Shown here: positions 30,636 to 38,683 of the stretch, piece after piece
Layout: every line of letters starts with the position of its first letter
Position numbering within the stretch: the stretch's first letter is position 1
Assembly: GCF_008923185.1 (NCBI RefSeq)
Contig: NZ_WBMT01000009.1
Span: 124,001-188,000 of the forward strand
Direction: 5' to 3'
Length of the DNA stretch: 64,000 nucleotides
Source of the DNA: Actinomadura rudentiformis
GTDB lineage: Bacteria > Actinomycetota > Actinomycetes > Streptosporangiales > Streptosporangiaceae
The notes under the pieces: model-generated
Seen by the model: the letters and a program-made list of their open reading frames with translations, nothing else
What the model was told of the DNA's origin: nothing
Databases searched by the model: none
Program-made: the position numbers and the translations under genes

Positions 30636-30657
30636 TATCCAGCTGAGCTACCGGCGC
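30618..30657 (-). pseudogene. 5' half of tRNA-Arg(TCT), element attachment site
   Basis: The minus strand from 30657 shows a 7-base acceptor arm GCGCCGG, D arm GCTCAGCTGGATAGAGC, anticodon arm start TCGGA and loop CTTCTAA with anticodon TCT. After the loop the sequence no longer pairs: no TCCGA, no intact T loop and no CCGGCGC. A shortened T-arm-like GCAGGTTAACCTGC follows. So only the 5' half remains, as expected where an element inserted in the anticodon loop. The promoter side is on the chromosomal side (above 30657). Confidence 0.82.
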
Positions 30658-30788
30658 TTGTTGAGCCCTGAGTGTAGAGCGCGGCCCGTGGTCTTCGCAC
30701 TGTCGTATTTCGCGTTGCTGTTCCGTTACGCCTGGTGGTGGGCGGTTGATCATTCGGCGGTGGGGGAGAGCGCCTATCGTGGGGGACT

Positions 30789-31577
30789 GTGAACGTGGAG
30801 GTGCCGCTCTCCGGCGGGGACGTGACGGAGGGCGTTGTGCGGGTGGGGGACACGGTGCGGCGGCCGGTCGGGCCCCATAGTCCTGCTGTCCACGGGCTTC
30901 TGCGGCATCTTGAGCGGGTCGGGTTCGAGGGGGCGCCGCGGCTGCTCGGGATGGACGAGCAGGGACGGGAGATCTTGAGCTGGGTGCAGGGGGATGCGCC
31001 GGCCCGGCCGTTGCCGCCCTACGCGGTCACCGAGGAGGCGCTGGTGGGGGTGGCCCGGCTGGTGCGGGGCTACCACGATGCGGTCAGTTCGTATGAGGCG
31101 CCGGACGACGCCCCTTGGGACACCGCGGCGTCCAATCTGGACGGGGAGCCGGAGATCATCGGGCACTGCGACGTGACGCCGGAGAACGTGGTCTTCAGGG
31201 ACGGGGTGCCGGTCGCGCTGATCGACTTTGATCTGGCGCGGCCGACGACGCGGTTGTACGACGTGGTGACGGCTCTGCGGCATTGGGCTCCGATCGCCGA
31301 TCCCTGTGACCGGGACGGGCTGCTGTACGGGGTCGATGTAGGGCGGCGGATGCGGGTCTTCTGCGACGGCTATGGGCTGGATCGGGACCGGCGGCGGGTG
31401 CTGCTGGCCGCGGCGAGGACGCGGTTCGAGCGGTCCTACGACGCGATGCGGTTCAGGGCGGAGCATGTCGGTGGCAACTGGGCGCGCATGTGGCATGGGG
31501 GTGCCGGGCCGCGTATCCGGCGTGCGCAGGACTGGCTGGAACGCCACTGGGATGAGCTTGATGCCTGCCTCAACTGA
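30789..31577 (+). CDS. APH-family phosphotransferase
   Basis: A 262-residue kinase-like enzyme. It has the catalytic loop GHCDVTPENVVF (H-x-D-x4-N type) and the metal-binding LIDFDLA, the two signatures of aminoglycoside phosphotransferase-like kinases. The glycine loop is short, as in small-molecule kinases. Its 3' end overlaps cobD by 17 bases, so the two are co-transcribed. Substrate unknown; many members phosphorylate choline, homoserine or antibiotics. It is the first chromosomal gene after the element. Confidence 0.82.
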   Translation: MNVEVPLSGGDVTEGVVRVGDTVRRPVGPHSPAVHGLLRHLERVGFEGAPRLLGMDEQGREILSWVQGDAPARPLPPYAVTEEALVGVARLVRGYHDAVSSYEAPDDAPWDTAASNLDGEPEIIGHCDVTPENVVFRDGVPVALIDFDLARPTTRLYDVVTALRHWAPIADPCDRDGLLYGVDVGRRMRVFCDGYGLDRDRRRVLLAAARTRFERSYDAMRFRAEHVGGNWARMWHGGAGPRIRRAQDWLERHWDELDACLN

Positions 31578-32472
31578 ACGGGCTGTGGGGTTGCTCCTCG
31601 GGGTCGCTCTTGATGCTCTTCTCGGGGATCCGAGGCGCGGACATCCGGTGGCCGCTTTCGGCCGTGTCGCCTCTGGGCTGGAGAGGGCCCTCTACGCCGA
31701 CTCGCGTGTGCGGGGCGTTGGGTATGCGGGGGTCTTGGTGGCGGGCGCGGCGGGGCTGGGGCTCGTTGAGCGGCTTCCGGGCGCGCGGATGCCGGCCACC
31801 GCTCTTGCGACGTGGGCTGTGCTGGGGGGCACGTCGCTGGGGAGGGAAGGTCGCGAGATGGCCCGGCTCCTGGAGGCCGACGACCTTGAAGGCGCGCGAG
31901 CGCGGCTTTCGCACCTGTGCGCGCGTGATCCGGAGGGGCTGGACGCGAAGGCGCTGGCGCGGGCGACCGTGGAGTCGGTCGCGGAAAACACCTCGGATGC
32001 GGCGATCGCCCCGTTGGTGTGGGGCGCGATCGGGGGAGTTCCGGGGTTGCTCGCCTACCGGGCGATCAACACGTTGGACGCGATGGTGGGCTACCGGAAC
32101 CCCAGGTATGAACGGTTCGGGTGGGCGTCGGCGAGGTCGGACGATGTGGCCAACTGGGTGCCCGCTCGCGTGACGGGCCTGCTGACCGTGGCCTGCGCGG
32201 AGCGGCGGGGTGAGGCGTGGCGCGTGTTGAGGCGTGATGGTGGTGCTCATCCGAGTCCGAACGCGGGGCGGTGTGAGGCGGCGTTCGCCGGTGCCCTCGG
32301 CATACGGCTGGGCGGGGCGAACGCCTATGGTGGACGGCTGGAACGGCGGCCTGAGATGGGCGACGGGCGGGCGCCGGAGGTGAGAGACATTCGGCGGGCG
32401 GTACGGCTGTCGGCTGCGGTGTCCGTGGCGGCCGGAGTGTTGGCGGCTCTGGTGGCGAGGGGAGTGGGATGA
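31561..32472 (+). CDS. cobD: Adenosylcobinamide-phosphate synthase CobD/CbiB
   Basis: A 303-residue membrane enzyme that joins the aminopropanol side chain to adenosylcobyric acid. ATG 31561 gives the conserved start LLGVALDALLGDPRRGHPVAAFG. Also visible are TVESVAENTSDAAIAPLVWG, YRAINTLDAMVGYRNPRYERFGWASARSDDVANWVPARVTG and SPNAGRCEAAFAGALGIRLGG, all hallmarks of CobD. Several hydrophobic helices are present (about 40-60, 60-80, 280-300). It overlaps cobQ by four bases (ATGA), forming a cobalamin operon. Confidence 0.93.
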   Translation: MPASTERAVGLLLGVALDALLGDPRRGHPVAAFGRVASGLERALYADSRVRGVGYAGVLVAGAAGLGLVERLPGARMPATALATWAVLGGTSLGREGREMARLLEADDLEGARARLSHLCARDPEGLDAKALARATVESVAENTSDAAIAPLVWGAIGGVPGLLAYRAINTLDAMVGYRNPRYERFGWASARSDDVANWVPARVTGLLTVACAERRGEAWRVLRRDGGAHPSPNAGRCEAAFAGALGIRLGGANAYGGRLERRPEMGDGRAPEVRDIRRAVRLSAAVSVAAGVLAALVARGVG

Positions 32473-33974
32473 GTGGTGCGCTGCTCGTTGCCGGGACGAC
32501 GTCGGACGCCGGGAAGAGCGTTCTGACGGCTGGGCTGTGCCGGTGGCTGGCGCGGCGGGGTGTGAAGGTCGCCCCGTTCAAGGCGCAGAACATGTCGCTC
32601 AACTCGATGGTGACCTCGGACGGGGCTGAGATCGGCCGGGCGCAGTACATGCAGGCCCAGGCCGCCGGCGTCGAGCCGAAGGCGATCATGAATCCGGTGC
32701 TGCTCAAGCCGGGGAGCGACCGGCGCAGCCAGGTGGTGGTGCTCGGGCGGCCGGTCGCCGAGGTCGACGCGATGCAGTACGGCGCGCACAAGGAGCGGCT
32801 GCGGGAGGTCGTGGCCGCGAGCCTGGGGCAGTTGAGGGCCGAGTACGACGTGGTGATCTGCGAGGGCGCGGGCAGCCCGGCAGAGATCAACCTGCGGGCC
32901 GGGGACATCACCAACATGGGGCTCGCCCGGGCCGCGGACCTGCCGGTCATCGTGGTGGGGGACATCGATCGGGGCGGCGTCTTCGCGTCGCTGTTCGGGA
33001 CGGTCGCGCTGCTGGAGCCCGCGGACCAGGCGCTGATCGCCGGATTTGTGATCAACAAGTTCCGGGGAGCGGCCGAGCTGCTCGCGCCGGGGCTGGACCA
33101 GTTGAAGGCGTTGACGGGGCGGCCGACGCTGGGCGTGCTGCCCTGGAAGCTCGGGTTGTACCTGGACTCCGAGGACACGCTCGCCCTGGACGCGCCGCGG
33201 CCGGACGCGCGGGCGCCGTACGGCCGGGAGACACTCCGGGTGGCGGTCATCCGGTTTCCGCGCATCTCCAACTTCACCGACCTGGACGCGCTCAGCTGCG
33301 AGCCGGGCGTCGCGGTGCGGTACGCGGCCAGTCCCGGAGACCTCGCCGATGCCGATCTGGTGGTCCTGCCGGGCACGCGGGCGACGGTGAACGATCTCGC
33401 TTGGCTGCGGGAACGCGGGATGGCCGACGAGGTCGTACGGCGCGCCCGTGAAGGCCGTCCGGTGCTCGGCGTCTGCGGGGGTTTCCAGATGCTCGCGCAC
33501 GAGATCGTGGACGAGGTCGAGTCCGGAGCCGGGCGGGCCGAGGGGCTCGGGTTGCTGCCCGTCCGGGTGACGTTCGAACGGGACAAGACGCTGGGCAGGC
33601 CGAGCGGGACCGCCTACGGTGAGCCGGTCATCGCGTACGAGATCCACCATGGGATCGCCGAGGTCGAGGGCGGCGAACCGTTCCTCGACGGCTGCCGGAC
33701 CGGTTCCGTGTGGGGGACGACCTGGCACGGCGCGATGGAGAACGACGGTTTCCGCCGGGCCTTCCTGGCCGACGTCGCCGGTGTGGCCAGGCGAGACTTC
33801 ACAGCCGCGCCGGACGTCTCGTTCGCCGCGCTGAGGGAGGCCACCTTCGACACGCTCGGCGATCTCGTCGAGGAACATCTCGACACCGACGCCGTATGGC
33901 GGCTGATCGAACGCGGCGTACCGGGCGGATTGCCGGTCGTCCCGCCGGGAGGCCCGCGACCTACTGACAAGTAA
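32469..33974 (+). CDS. cobQ: Cobyric acid synthase CobQ
   Basis: A 501-residue amidotransferase that amidates four carboxyl groups of the corrin ring. The N-terminal half is an ATP-dependent dethiobiotin-synthetase-like domain (LLVAGTTSDAGKSVLTAGLCR; APFKAQNMSLNSMVT; EGAGSPAEINLRAGDITNMGLA). The C-terminal glutaminase domain has the nucleophile in LGVCGGFQML (Cys near 336) and the late His in WGTTWHGAMEND. It overlaps cobD and is followed by a 59-base gap before an unrelated gene. Confidence 0.95.
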   Translation: MSGALLVAGTTSDAGKSVLTAGLCRWLARRGVKVAPFKAQNMSLNSMVTSDGAEIGRAQYMQAQAAGVEPKAIMNPVLLKPGSDRRSQVVVLGRPVAEVDAMQYGAHKERLREVVAASLGQLRAEYDVVICEGAGSPAEINLRAGDITNMGLARAADLPVIVVGDIDRGGVFASLFGTVALLEPADQALIAGFVINKFRGAAELLAPGLDQLKALTGRPTLGVLPWKLGLYLDSEDTLALDAPRPDARAPYGRETLRVAVIRFPRISNFTDLDALSCEPGVAVRYAASPGDLADADLVVLPGTRATVNDLAWLRERGMADEVVRRAREGRPVLGVCGGFQMLAHEIVDEVESGAGRAEGLGLLPVRVTFERDKTLGRPSGTAYGEPVIAYEIHHGIAEVEGGEPFLDGCRTGSVWGTTWHGAMENDGFRRAFLADVAGVARRDFTAAPDVSFAALREATFDTLGDLVEEHLDTDAVWRLIERGVPGGLPVVPPGGPRPTDK

Positions 33975-34033
33975 GTCAACGGTGGCTAAGATCACCCTGC
34001 TCATCTGAATGTTGTTCACGTTCAAGACGCGGG

Positions 34034-36088
34034 GTGACGCCGGTGAGACGGTCGTTCGGTGTGCTCGTGGCCTTCACCGGCTTGACCCTCGGCGCGGTGG
34101 CGCAGGCGGTTCCAGCGGCAGCCGGCCCGTTCGAGGCGGCCGCTCAACCGAAGGCGGCCGATGCGCTCAAGGTGGCCGCCGAGCAGGCGGCGCGCGGGTG
34201 CGATCCGATCGCTCCGGCGGCGTGCCTGGTGCCGTTCCCGAACGACGTCTACACCGTTCGCGACAGCCGCAGCGACACCGGTCGGCGGGTGAGCCTCAAG
34301 GCCGCGGCGATGCCGAAGAACGTCTTCGGCAAGGGCATCGACCCGACCGAGTTCAACCGCAACGACGGCTTCTCGCCCGGCTCGCCGATCCTCGTCCGGG
34401 TGCCCGGGCTCGACCCGGTCAAGACCGGCGTCGCGCCGAGCACCGACATCGCCCGGTCGTTGCGGGCCGACGCGCCGGTGGTGATCGTGAACGCCAGGAC
34501 CGGGCAGCGGCAGCCGTACTGGGCCGAGATCGACGCGCAGGACCCGCGGCACCGCACACTGATCATCCGTCCGGCGATCCGGCTGAACGAGGGCACGCGC
34601 TATCTGGTCGCCCTCCGCAACGTCCGCGCCCCCGACGGACGGCCCGTCCAGGCGAGCGCCGCGTTCAAGGCGCTCAGCAGGACCACCGCACCGAAGGACA
34701 AGCGTCTCAAGCCGCGGTGGGCCGCCCTCCAGACGACGCTGAAAGACCTTCGGCGCCGCGGGGTCGGCCCTCAAGGACTCAACCTCGCGTGGGACTTCAC
34801 CACCTCGTCAACGCGCAGCCTCACCGGGCGGGCTCTCGCGATGCGCGACAGTTCGTTCGGGCGCCTCGGTGCCAAGGCGCCCAAGGTGCGCTTGACCTCG
34901 GTGAAGGAACTGACCGAGCAGGACGACCCGCGGATCGCGCGGCGCGTCAACGGTCTCATCGAGGTGCCGAGCTTCCTCGACCCGACCGGGACGAGGCTCG
35001 ACTACGGCAAGGCCAAGCCGGGCCTGTACGACAAGCCCGTGGCGCCGACCTGGCGGACGTACCACGCGCCGTTCCAGTGCAACATCCCGCGAACGGCGGT
35101 GACGGGGAAGCAGAAGCTCAACCCGGTGCTGTACGGGCACGGGCTCTTCGGCGACTACAGCACCATCGACGCCACCGCCGTCAAGACGTTCTCCAACGAC
35201 CACGGCCTGATGCTCTGCGCCACCAACTGGATGGGCATCTCCGGACCCGACCGGCCTTACCTCGCGATGCTGGCGGACCTGTCCAACTTCCGGCTCATCC
35301 CGGACCGCATGCAGCAGTCGTACCTCAACACGCTCTTCCTCGGCCGCTGGATGATTCACCCGCAGGGTGCCGCCGCGTCCGCCGCCTTCCGCAGTGCCGA
35401 CGGCGCTTCGGTGCTGGCCCCAACGGCGAAACTCACCTATGCGGGGGCCAGCCACGGGGGCATCCAGGGCGCCGCGCTGACCGCACTCGCGCAGGACTTC
35501 ACCACGTCGGTGCTGAGCGTCCCGGGCATGGGCTTCTCCACATTGCTCAACCGCAGCGCCTCGTTCGCGAGCGTGCAGCAAGTCATCGACATCCCGTATC
35601 CGGACAAGGCCGACCAGCAGATCGGCTTCGGCCTCATGCAGATGTTGTGGGACCGGGGCGAGGCCAACGGCTACGTCGCGCACCTTGTGAGGAATCCGTT
35701 GCCCGGCACGCCCGCGCACAAGGTGCTCCTGCACGAGGCGTTCGGCGACGACTCGGTGTCGAACGTGACGACCGAGGTGATGGCGCGGACGCTCGGCGTC
35801 CCGGTCAAGCAGCCCGCGCTGCGGCCCGGACGCAGCAACGACGTGACGCCGTTCTGGGGCATCCGGTCGATCCCGGGATTCCCGTACAACGGCTCGGCGC
35901 TGGTGATGTGGGACAGCGGCACGCCCGCCCCGCCGCCCGGCAACATCCCGCCGGCGCCCCCGAACAGCCCGCACGACAGCACGGTTCGCAGCGAGCTGGC
36001 CCGTGCCCAGGCGGCGCACTTCCTCAAGTCGGCGGGACAGGTCATCGACGTCTGCGGCGGCGGCCCGTGCGTGATCCCGAACGGCTGA
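34034..36088 (+). CDS. Secreted alpha/beta-hydrolase-like protein
   Basis: A 684-residue exported protein. The N-terminus is a signal peptide (RRSFGVLVAFTGLTLGAVAQA then VPAAAGP); GTG 34034 or GTG 34043 may be the start. The likely hydrolase region has YGHGLFGDYS near 370 and the nucleophile elbow YAGASHGGIQG near 475, a G-x-S-x-G motif. Large proteins with this layout occur in actinomycetes as predicted lipases or esterases of unknown substrate. It contains several Cys residues, including a pair near the C-terminus (DVCGGGPCV) suited to disulphides. Confidence 0.6.
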   Translation: MTPVRRSFGVLVAFTGLTLGAVAQAVPAAAGPFEAAAQPKAADALKVAAEQAARGCDPIAPAACLVPFPNDVYTVRDSRSDTGRRVSLKAAAMPKNVFGKGIDPTEFNRNDGFSPGSPILVRVPGLDPVKTGVAPSTDIARSLRADAPVVIVNARTGQRQPYWAEIDAQDPRHRTLIIRPAIRLNEGTRYLVALRNVRAPDGRPVQASAAFKALSRTTAPKDKRLKPRWAALQTTLKDLRRRGVGPQGLNLAWDFTTSSTRSLTGRALAMRDSSFGRLGAKAPKVRLTSVKELTEQDDPRIARRVNGLIEVPSFLDPTGTRLDYGKAKPGLYDKPVAPTWRTYHAPFQCNIPRTAVTGKQKLNPVLYGHGLFGDYSTIDATAVKTFSNDHGLMLCATNWMGISGPDRPYLAMLADLSNFRLIPDRMQQSYLNTLFLGRWMIHPQGAAASAAFRSADGASVLAPTAKLTYAGASHGGIQGAALTALAQDFTTSVLSVPGMGFSTLLNRSASFASVQQVIDIPYPDKADQQIGFGLMQMLWDRGEANGYVAHLVRNPLPGTPAHKVLLHEAFGDDSVSNVTTEVMARTLGVPVKQPALRPGRSNDVTPFWGIRSIPGFPYNGSALVMWDSGTPAPPPGNIPPAPPNSPHDSTVRSELARAQAAHFLKSAGQVIDVCGGGPCVIPNG

Positions 36089-36101
36089 CAGGCCTTCCTG
36101 G

Positions 36102-36140
36102 GGTGGCCGTTTGAGGTGGCCGTTTGAGGTGGCCATGTCG
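36102..36140. repeat. 13-bp tandem repeat after the secreted hydrolase gene
   Basis: GGTGGCCGTTTGA occurs at 36102 and 36115, and a third diverged copy begins at 36128. It lies in the 163-base gap before the next gene, in which nothing else is seen except a GGAGG-like ribosome site near 36238. Confidence 0.75.
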
Positions 36141-36251
36141 AAAGTGTCCGTGTGAATACACATGCCGAACGGTGGGGGAGGGGCCGGTGAGGCGCGCGGC
36201 CCCGATAGTGTGATCCATTCCGGACCTCAGGAGTAACAGGAGGAACGTGCC

Positions 36252-36923
36252 GTGTCCGCGGATCCGCGTGCCAGTCTCATCGTCCCCTTGATGAAGGCCC
36301 GGGTGCCCGCCGAGGTGCAGCTGGAGTTCCCGTTGCCGCCGGACGAGGAGCCGGTCCGCGACCCGTTCGCCGGCGACCTGTACGTCACGTACGCGCTGGA
36401 GCTTGTGCCCGAGACCGTCGGCGCCGGGCTGCTCCCGGGGCCCGGCGTGACCGCGCGGCCCGGTGGGCCCGGTGCCGGGCGCCGCTACGAGCACATCGCG
36501 CGGCGCCACTGCGCCGAGCTGGGCGTCACGCCGGCCGAGCTGCGCCGGCTCGCGGCGGTCAATCTGCGCAACCGGCGACCCGACCTCACGCTCAGCTGGT
36601 ACCCGGACGTCCGGGCGGTCACGGTGTCGCTCGGCGGCGGGCTGGAGTCCGGCCTGCTCCTGGACGACGGCTTCCTGGACAAGCTCGCGCAGGACGTCGA
36701 GGGCGACCTCGTGGTGGCGGCACCCGCGCGGGACGTGTTCGTCGCGACCGGCTCCGGGCACCCCGACGGCGTCGAGAAGCTGCGGTGGGCGGTGAGCCAG
36801 GTGTGGTCCGAGGGCGAGGCCTCTGAGGACGCCGATCCGGCTTGGGACGTGCCGGCCGGAGTCCTGCTCACCCGTGATCTCTTGGTCCGGCGCGCCGGTA
36901 CTTGGGAGATTCTGACCGCCTGA
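36252..36923 (+). CDS. DUF1444/YtpQ-like protein
   Basis: A 223-residue soluble protein. The segment LAQDVEGDLVVAAPARDVFVATGSGHPDGVEKLR resembles the G-D-L-(L/I)-x-A-x-P-x-R-D part of DUF1444 (YtpQ) proteins, found widely in bacteria with unknown role. Residues 30-60 hold a DLYVTYALELVPETVG strand pair. GTG 36252 has AGGAGGAA upstream. No operon partner: 174 bases separate it from the next gene. Confidence 0.6.
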   Translation: MSADPRASLIVPLMKARVPAEVQLEFPLPPDEEPVRDPFAGDLYVTYALELVPETVGAGLLPGPGVTARPGGPGAGRRYEHIARRHCAELGVTPAELRRLAAVNLRNRRPDLTLSWYPDVRAVTVSLGGGLESGLLLDDGFLDKLAQDVEGDLVVAAPARDVFVATGSGHPDGVEKLRWAVSQVWSEGEASEDADPAWDVPAGVLLTRDLLVRRAGTWEILTA

Positions 36924-37097
36924 ATCCGGGCGATGGCCCATCCTGACCCGCGCCCGACCCGCTCCCGATCCAGGTCCGGTGCGTACGTATGACCTAATTG
37001 CGGCCTTGATTCGAACCGAAATTGCATGAACGCACCGTGTCAGTGTGCCTACCCGTCGTAGCCTCCGCATGTCGCCCCCCGGCAGAGGAGCTTCGCT

Positions 37098-38609
37098 ATG
37101 GAAGGCAATCTCGCGGCCGCCCTGGCTCTACGTGCGGAAACCTACGGGTGGCGTGACCACCCGCTGTTCTACGCGGGTGACGTGACCTACAGCCACGGCG
37201 AGGTGCACGATGCGGCGATACGCGCCGCCGGGGTCATGCACGCCGCCGGAGTACGGCCCGGACACCGGGTGCTCATCGCCCTGCCGGATTCGATCGGCTT
37301 CGTGACGGCCTTGCTGGGAACGTTCCGGCTCGGTGCCGTGGCCGTCCTCACCGGTCCCGAGCAGGCGGAGGCCGGGCACGCCCACGTGCTCGCCGACTCC
37401 AGGCCGCAGGCGGCGGTCTGCGCACCCGAGCTCGCCGCCCGGTTCCCGTCCGTCCAGGTCCTGACCGCCGAGGATCTCACCGACGAGCCCGCCGCAGTGC
37501 CGGATCCGGCTCGGCTCCCGCCGGACGCACCGGCCTACGTCCAGTACACGTCCGGCACGACGGGTCCGCCGAAAGGGGCCGTCCATAGGCATACGGACCC
37601 TGAGGCCTATTTCGAGGCGCTGGCCATCGGCGCGCTCGGCGTGACGCCGGACGACGTGATCTTTTCGCTGTCCAAGGCCTGCTATCCGTACGGGCTCGGG
37701 GCGACGGTGTTCTTCCCGATGTTCTGCGGCGGCTCGGCCGTGCTGTGGCCTGACGTGCCGACCGTCGAGGGGGTCCTGGAGCAGCTCCGCCGCCACCACC
37801 CGACGCTGCTCTTCACCGTTCCCACCTGGTACGCGCGACTCGTGGGCGCCGCCGCCGAGCATGAGGCAGTCGAGCATGGGGCAGTCGAGCATGGGGCAGT
37901 CGAGCATGGGGCTGGCGGACGTGAGGGTGTCTTCGGATCGCTGCGGGCGGTGGCCTCGGCTGGGGAGCCGCTCCTGCCATCGCTGGCCGACAGGATCGAG
38001 GACGTCTTCGGTTGTCCCGTACTGGACGGCCTCGGCAGCACGGAGGTGGGTCACACGTTCATCTCCAACACCGTCACCCGGCGCCGCAGGGGCGCGGTGG
38101 GCCTGGTGCTGGATCCGTACGAGATCACAGTGCGCGGCGCGAGCGAGTCGGCGGAGCCCGGCGTTCTCTATGTACGCGGCCCGTCGGTCATGGCCGAGTA
38201 CCTCGGGCGGCCCGAACAGACCGCCGAGGTGCTCGCGCCGGACGGGTGGCTGCGGACGGGCGATCTGGTGCACGTCGACGAGGACGGCTTCGTCCATCAC
38301 CACGGCCGGATCCGCGATCAGCTGACGGTGTCGGGTGAACGGGTCTCGCCGCTCGAGGTCGAACGGGCCCTCGGCCAGCATCCGGGGGTGGTGGAGGTCG
38401 TCGTGGTGGATTCTGCGGACGACGACGCCGCACTGCGGGCCTTCGTGGTGCTCGCCACCGGGACCATGCCCGCGCCAGAGCTGGAGGCCGAGCTCCTGGC
38501 GCAGGTCAGGGACCGTCTCCCGGCGCACAAGGTGCCCAGGTCGGTGACCTTCCTGGCAGAGCTGCCGCGCACTCCCATGGGCAAGATCCACCGCGCCACC
38601 CTCCGCTGA
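37098..38609 (+). CDS. Benzoate-CoA-ligase-like AMP-forming enzyme
   Basis: A 503-residue acyl-adenylating enzyme. It shows A3 YTSGTTGPPKGAVHRH, a region PDDVIFSLSKACYPYGLGATVFFP like that of benzoate-CoA ligases, A5-like LDGLGSTEVGHTFISN, A7/A8 GWLRTGDLVHVDEDGFVHHHGRIRDQLTVSGERVSP and the A10 Lys in TPMGKIHRATLR. The SLSKACYPYGLGA segment points to benzoate or related aryl acids, which would be joined to CoA. An EHGAV repeat lies near residue 260 in a surface loop. No aromatic-degradation genes are adjacent, so the substrate is uncertain. Confidence 0.85.
   Translation: MEGNLAAALALRAETYGWRDHPLFYAGDVTYSHGEVHDAAIRAAGVMHAAGVRPGHRVLIALPDSIGFVTALLGTFRLGAVAVLTGPEQAEAGHAHVLADSRPQAAVCAPELAARFPSVQVLTAEDLTDEPAAVPDPARLPPDAPAYVQYTSGTTGPPKGAVHRHTDPEAYFEALAIGALGVTPDDVIFSLSKACYPYGLGATVFFPMFCGGSAVLWPDVPTVEGVLEQLRRHHPTLLFTVPTWYARLVGAAAEHEAVEHGAVEHGAVEHGAGGREGVFGSLRAVASAGEPLLPSLADRIEDVFGCPVLDGLGSTEVGHTFISNTVTRRRRGAVGLVLDPYEITVRGASESAEPGVLYVRGPSVMAEYLGRPEQTAEVLAPDGWLRTGDLVHVDEDGFVHHHGRIRDQLTVSGERVSPLEVERALGQHPGVVEVVVVDSADDDAALRAFVVLATGTMPAPELEAELLAQVRDRLPAHKVPRSVTFLAELPRTPMGKIHRATLR
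37858..37914 (+). repeat. 15-bp coding tandem repeat (EHGAV)
   Basis: Three near-identical copies of a 15-base unit (GCAGTCGAGCATGGG) in frame encode EHEAVEHGAVEHGAVEHGA. The repeat is probably in a loop between the N-terminal subdomains of the ligase, so copy number may vary among strains. Confidence 0.85.
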
Positions 38610-38652
38610 CGGGGGCGATTGGGATAAACGGGACCGACGGGGTTAGGGTCTC

Positions 38653-38675
38653 TTGTTGCGAATAACTTGCAACAA
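38653..38675 (+). promoter_or_regulatory. Nur-like nickel operator before nikA
   Basis: TTGCGA-N5-TTGCAA (38656-38672) matches the TTGCAA-N5-TTGCAA box known for the nickel regulator Nur of Streptomyces with one mismatch. It is set within a perfect 7-base inverted repeat (TTGTTGC / GCAACAA). The ribosome site AAGGAGT follows directly and ATG comes at 38684, so binding would block the start region. Confidence 0.75.
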
Positions 38676-38683
38676 GGAGTCTT

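Noticed and set aside
30618..30657. A functional tRNA-Arg gene
   Set aside because: The 3' anticodon strand, T loop and 3' acceptor strand are absent, so no complete cloverleaf can form.
32325..34025. 566-codon minus-strand frame opposite cobQ
   Set aside because: cobQ on the plus strand has all family motifs; the opposite frame is a shadow.
34009..36114. 701-codon plus frame alongside the secreted hydrolase
   Set aside because: The 34034 frame has a signal peptide and hydrolase elbow; the other frame is Arg/Pro-rich without features.
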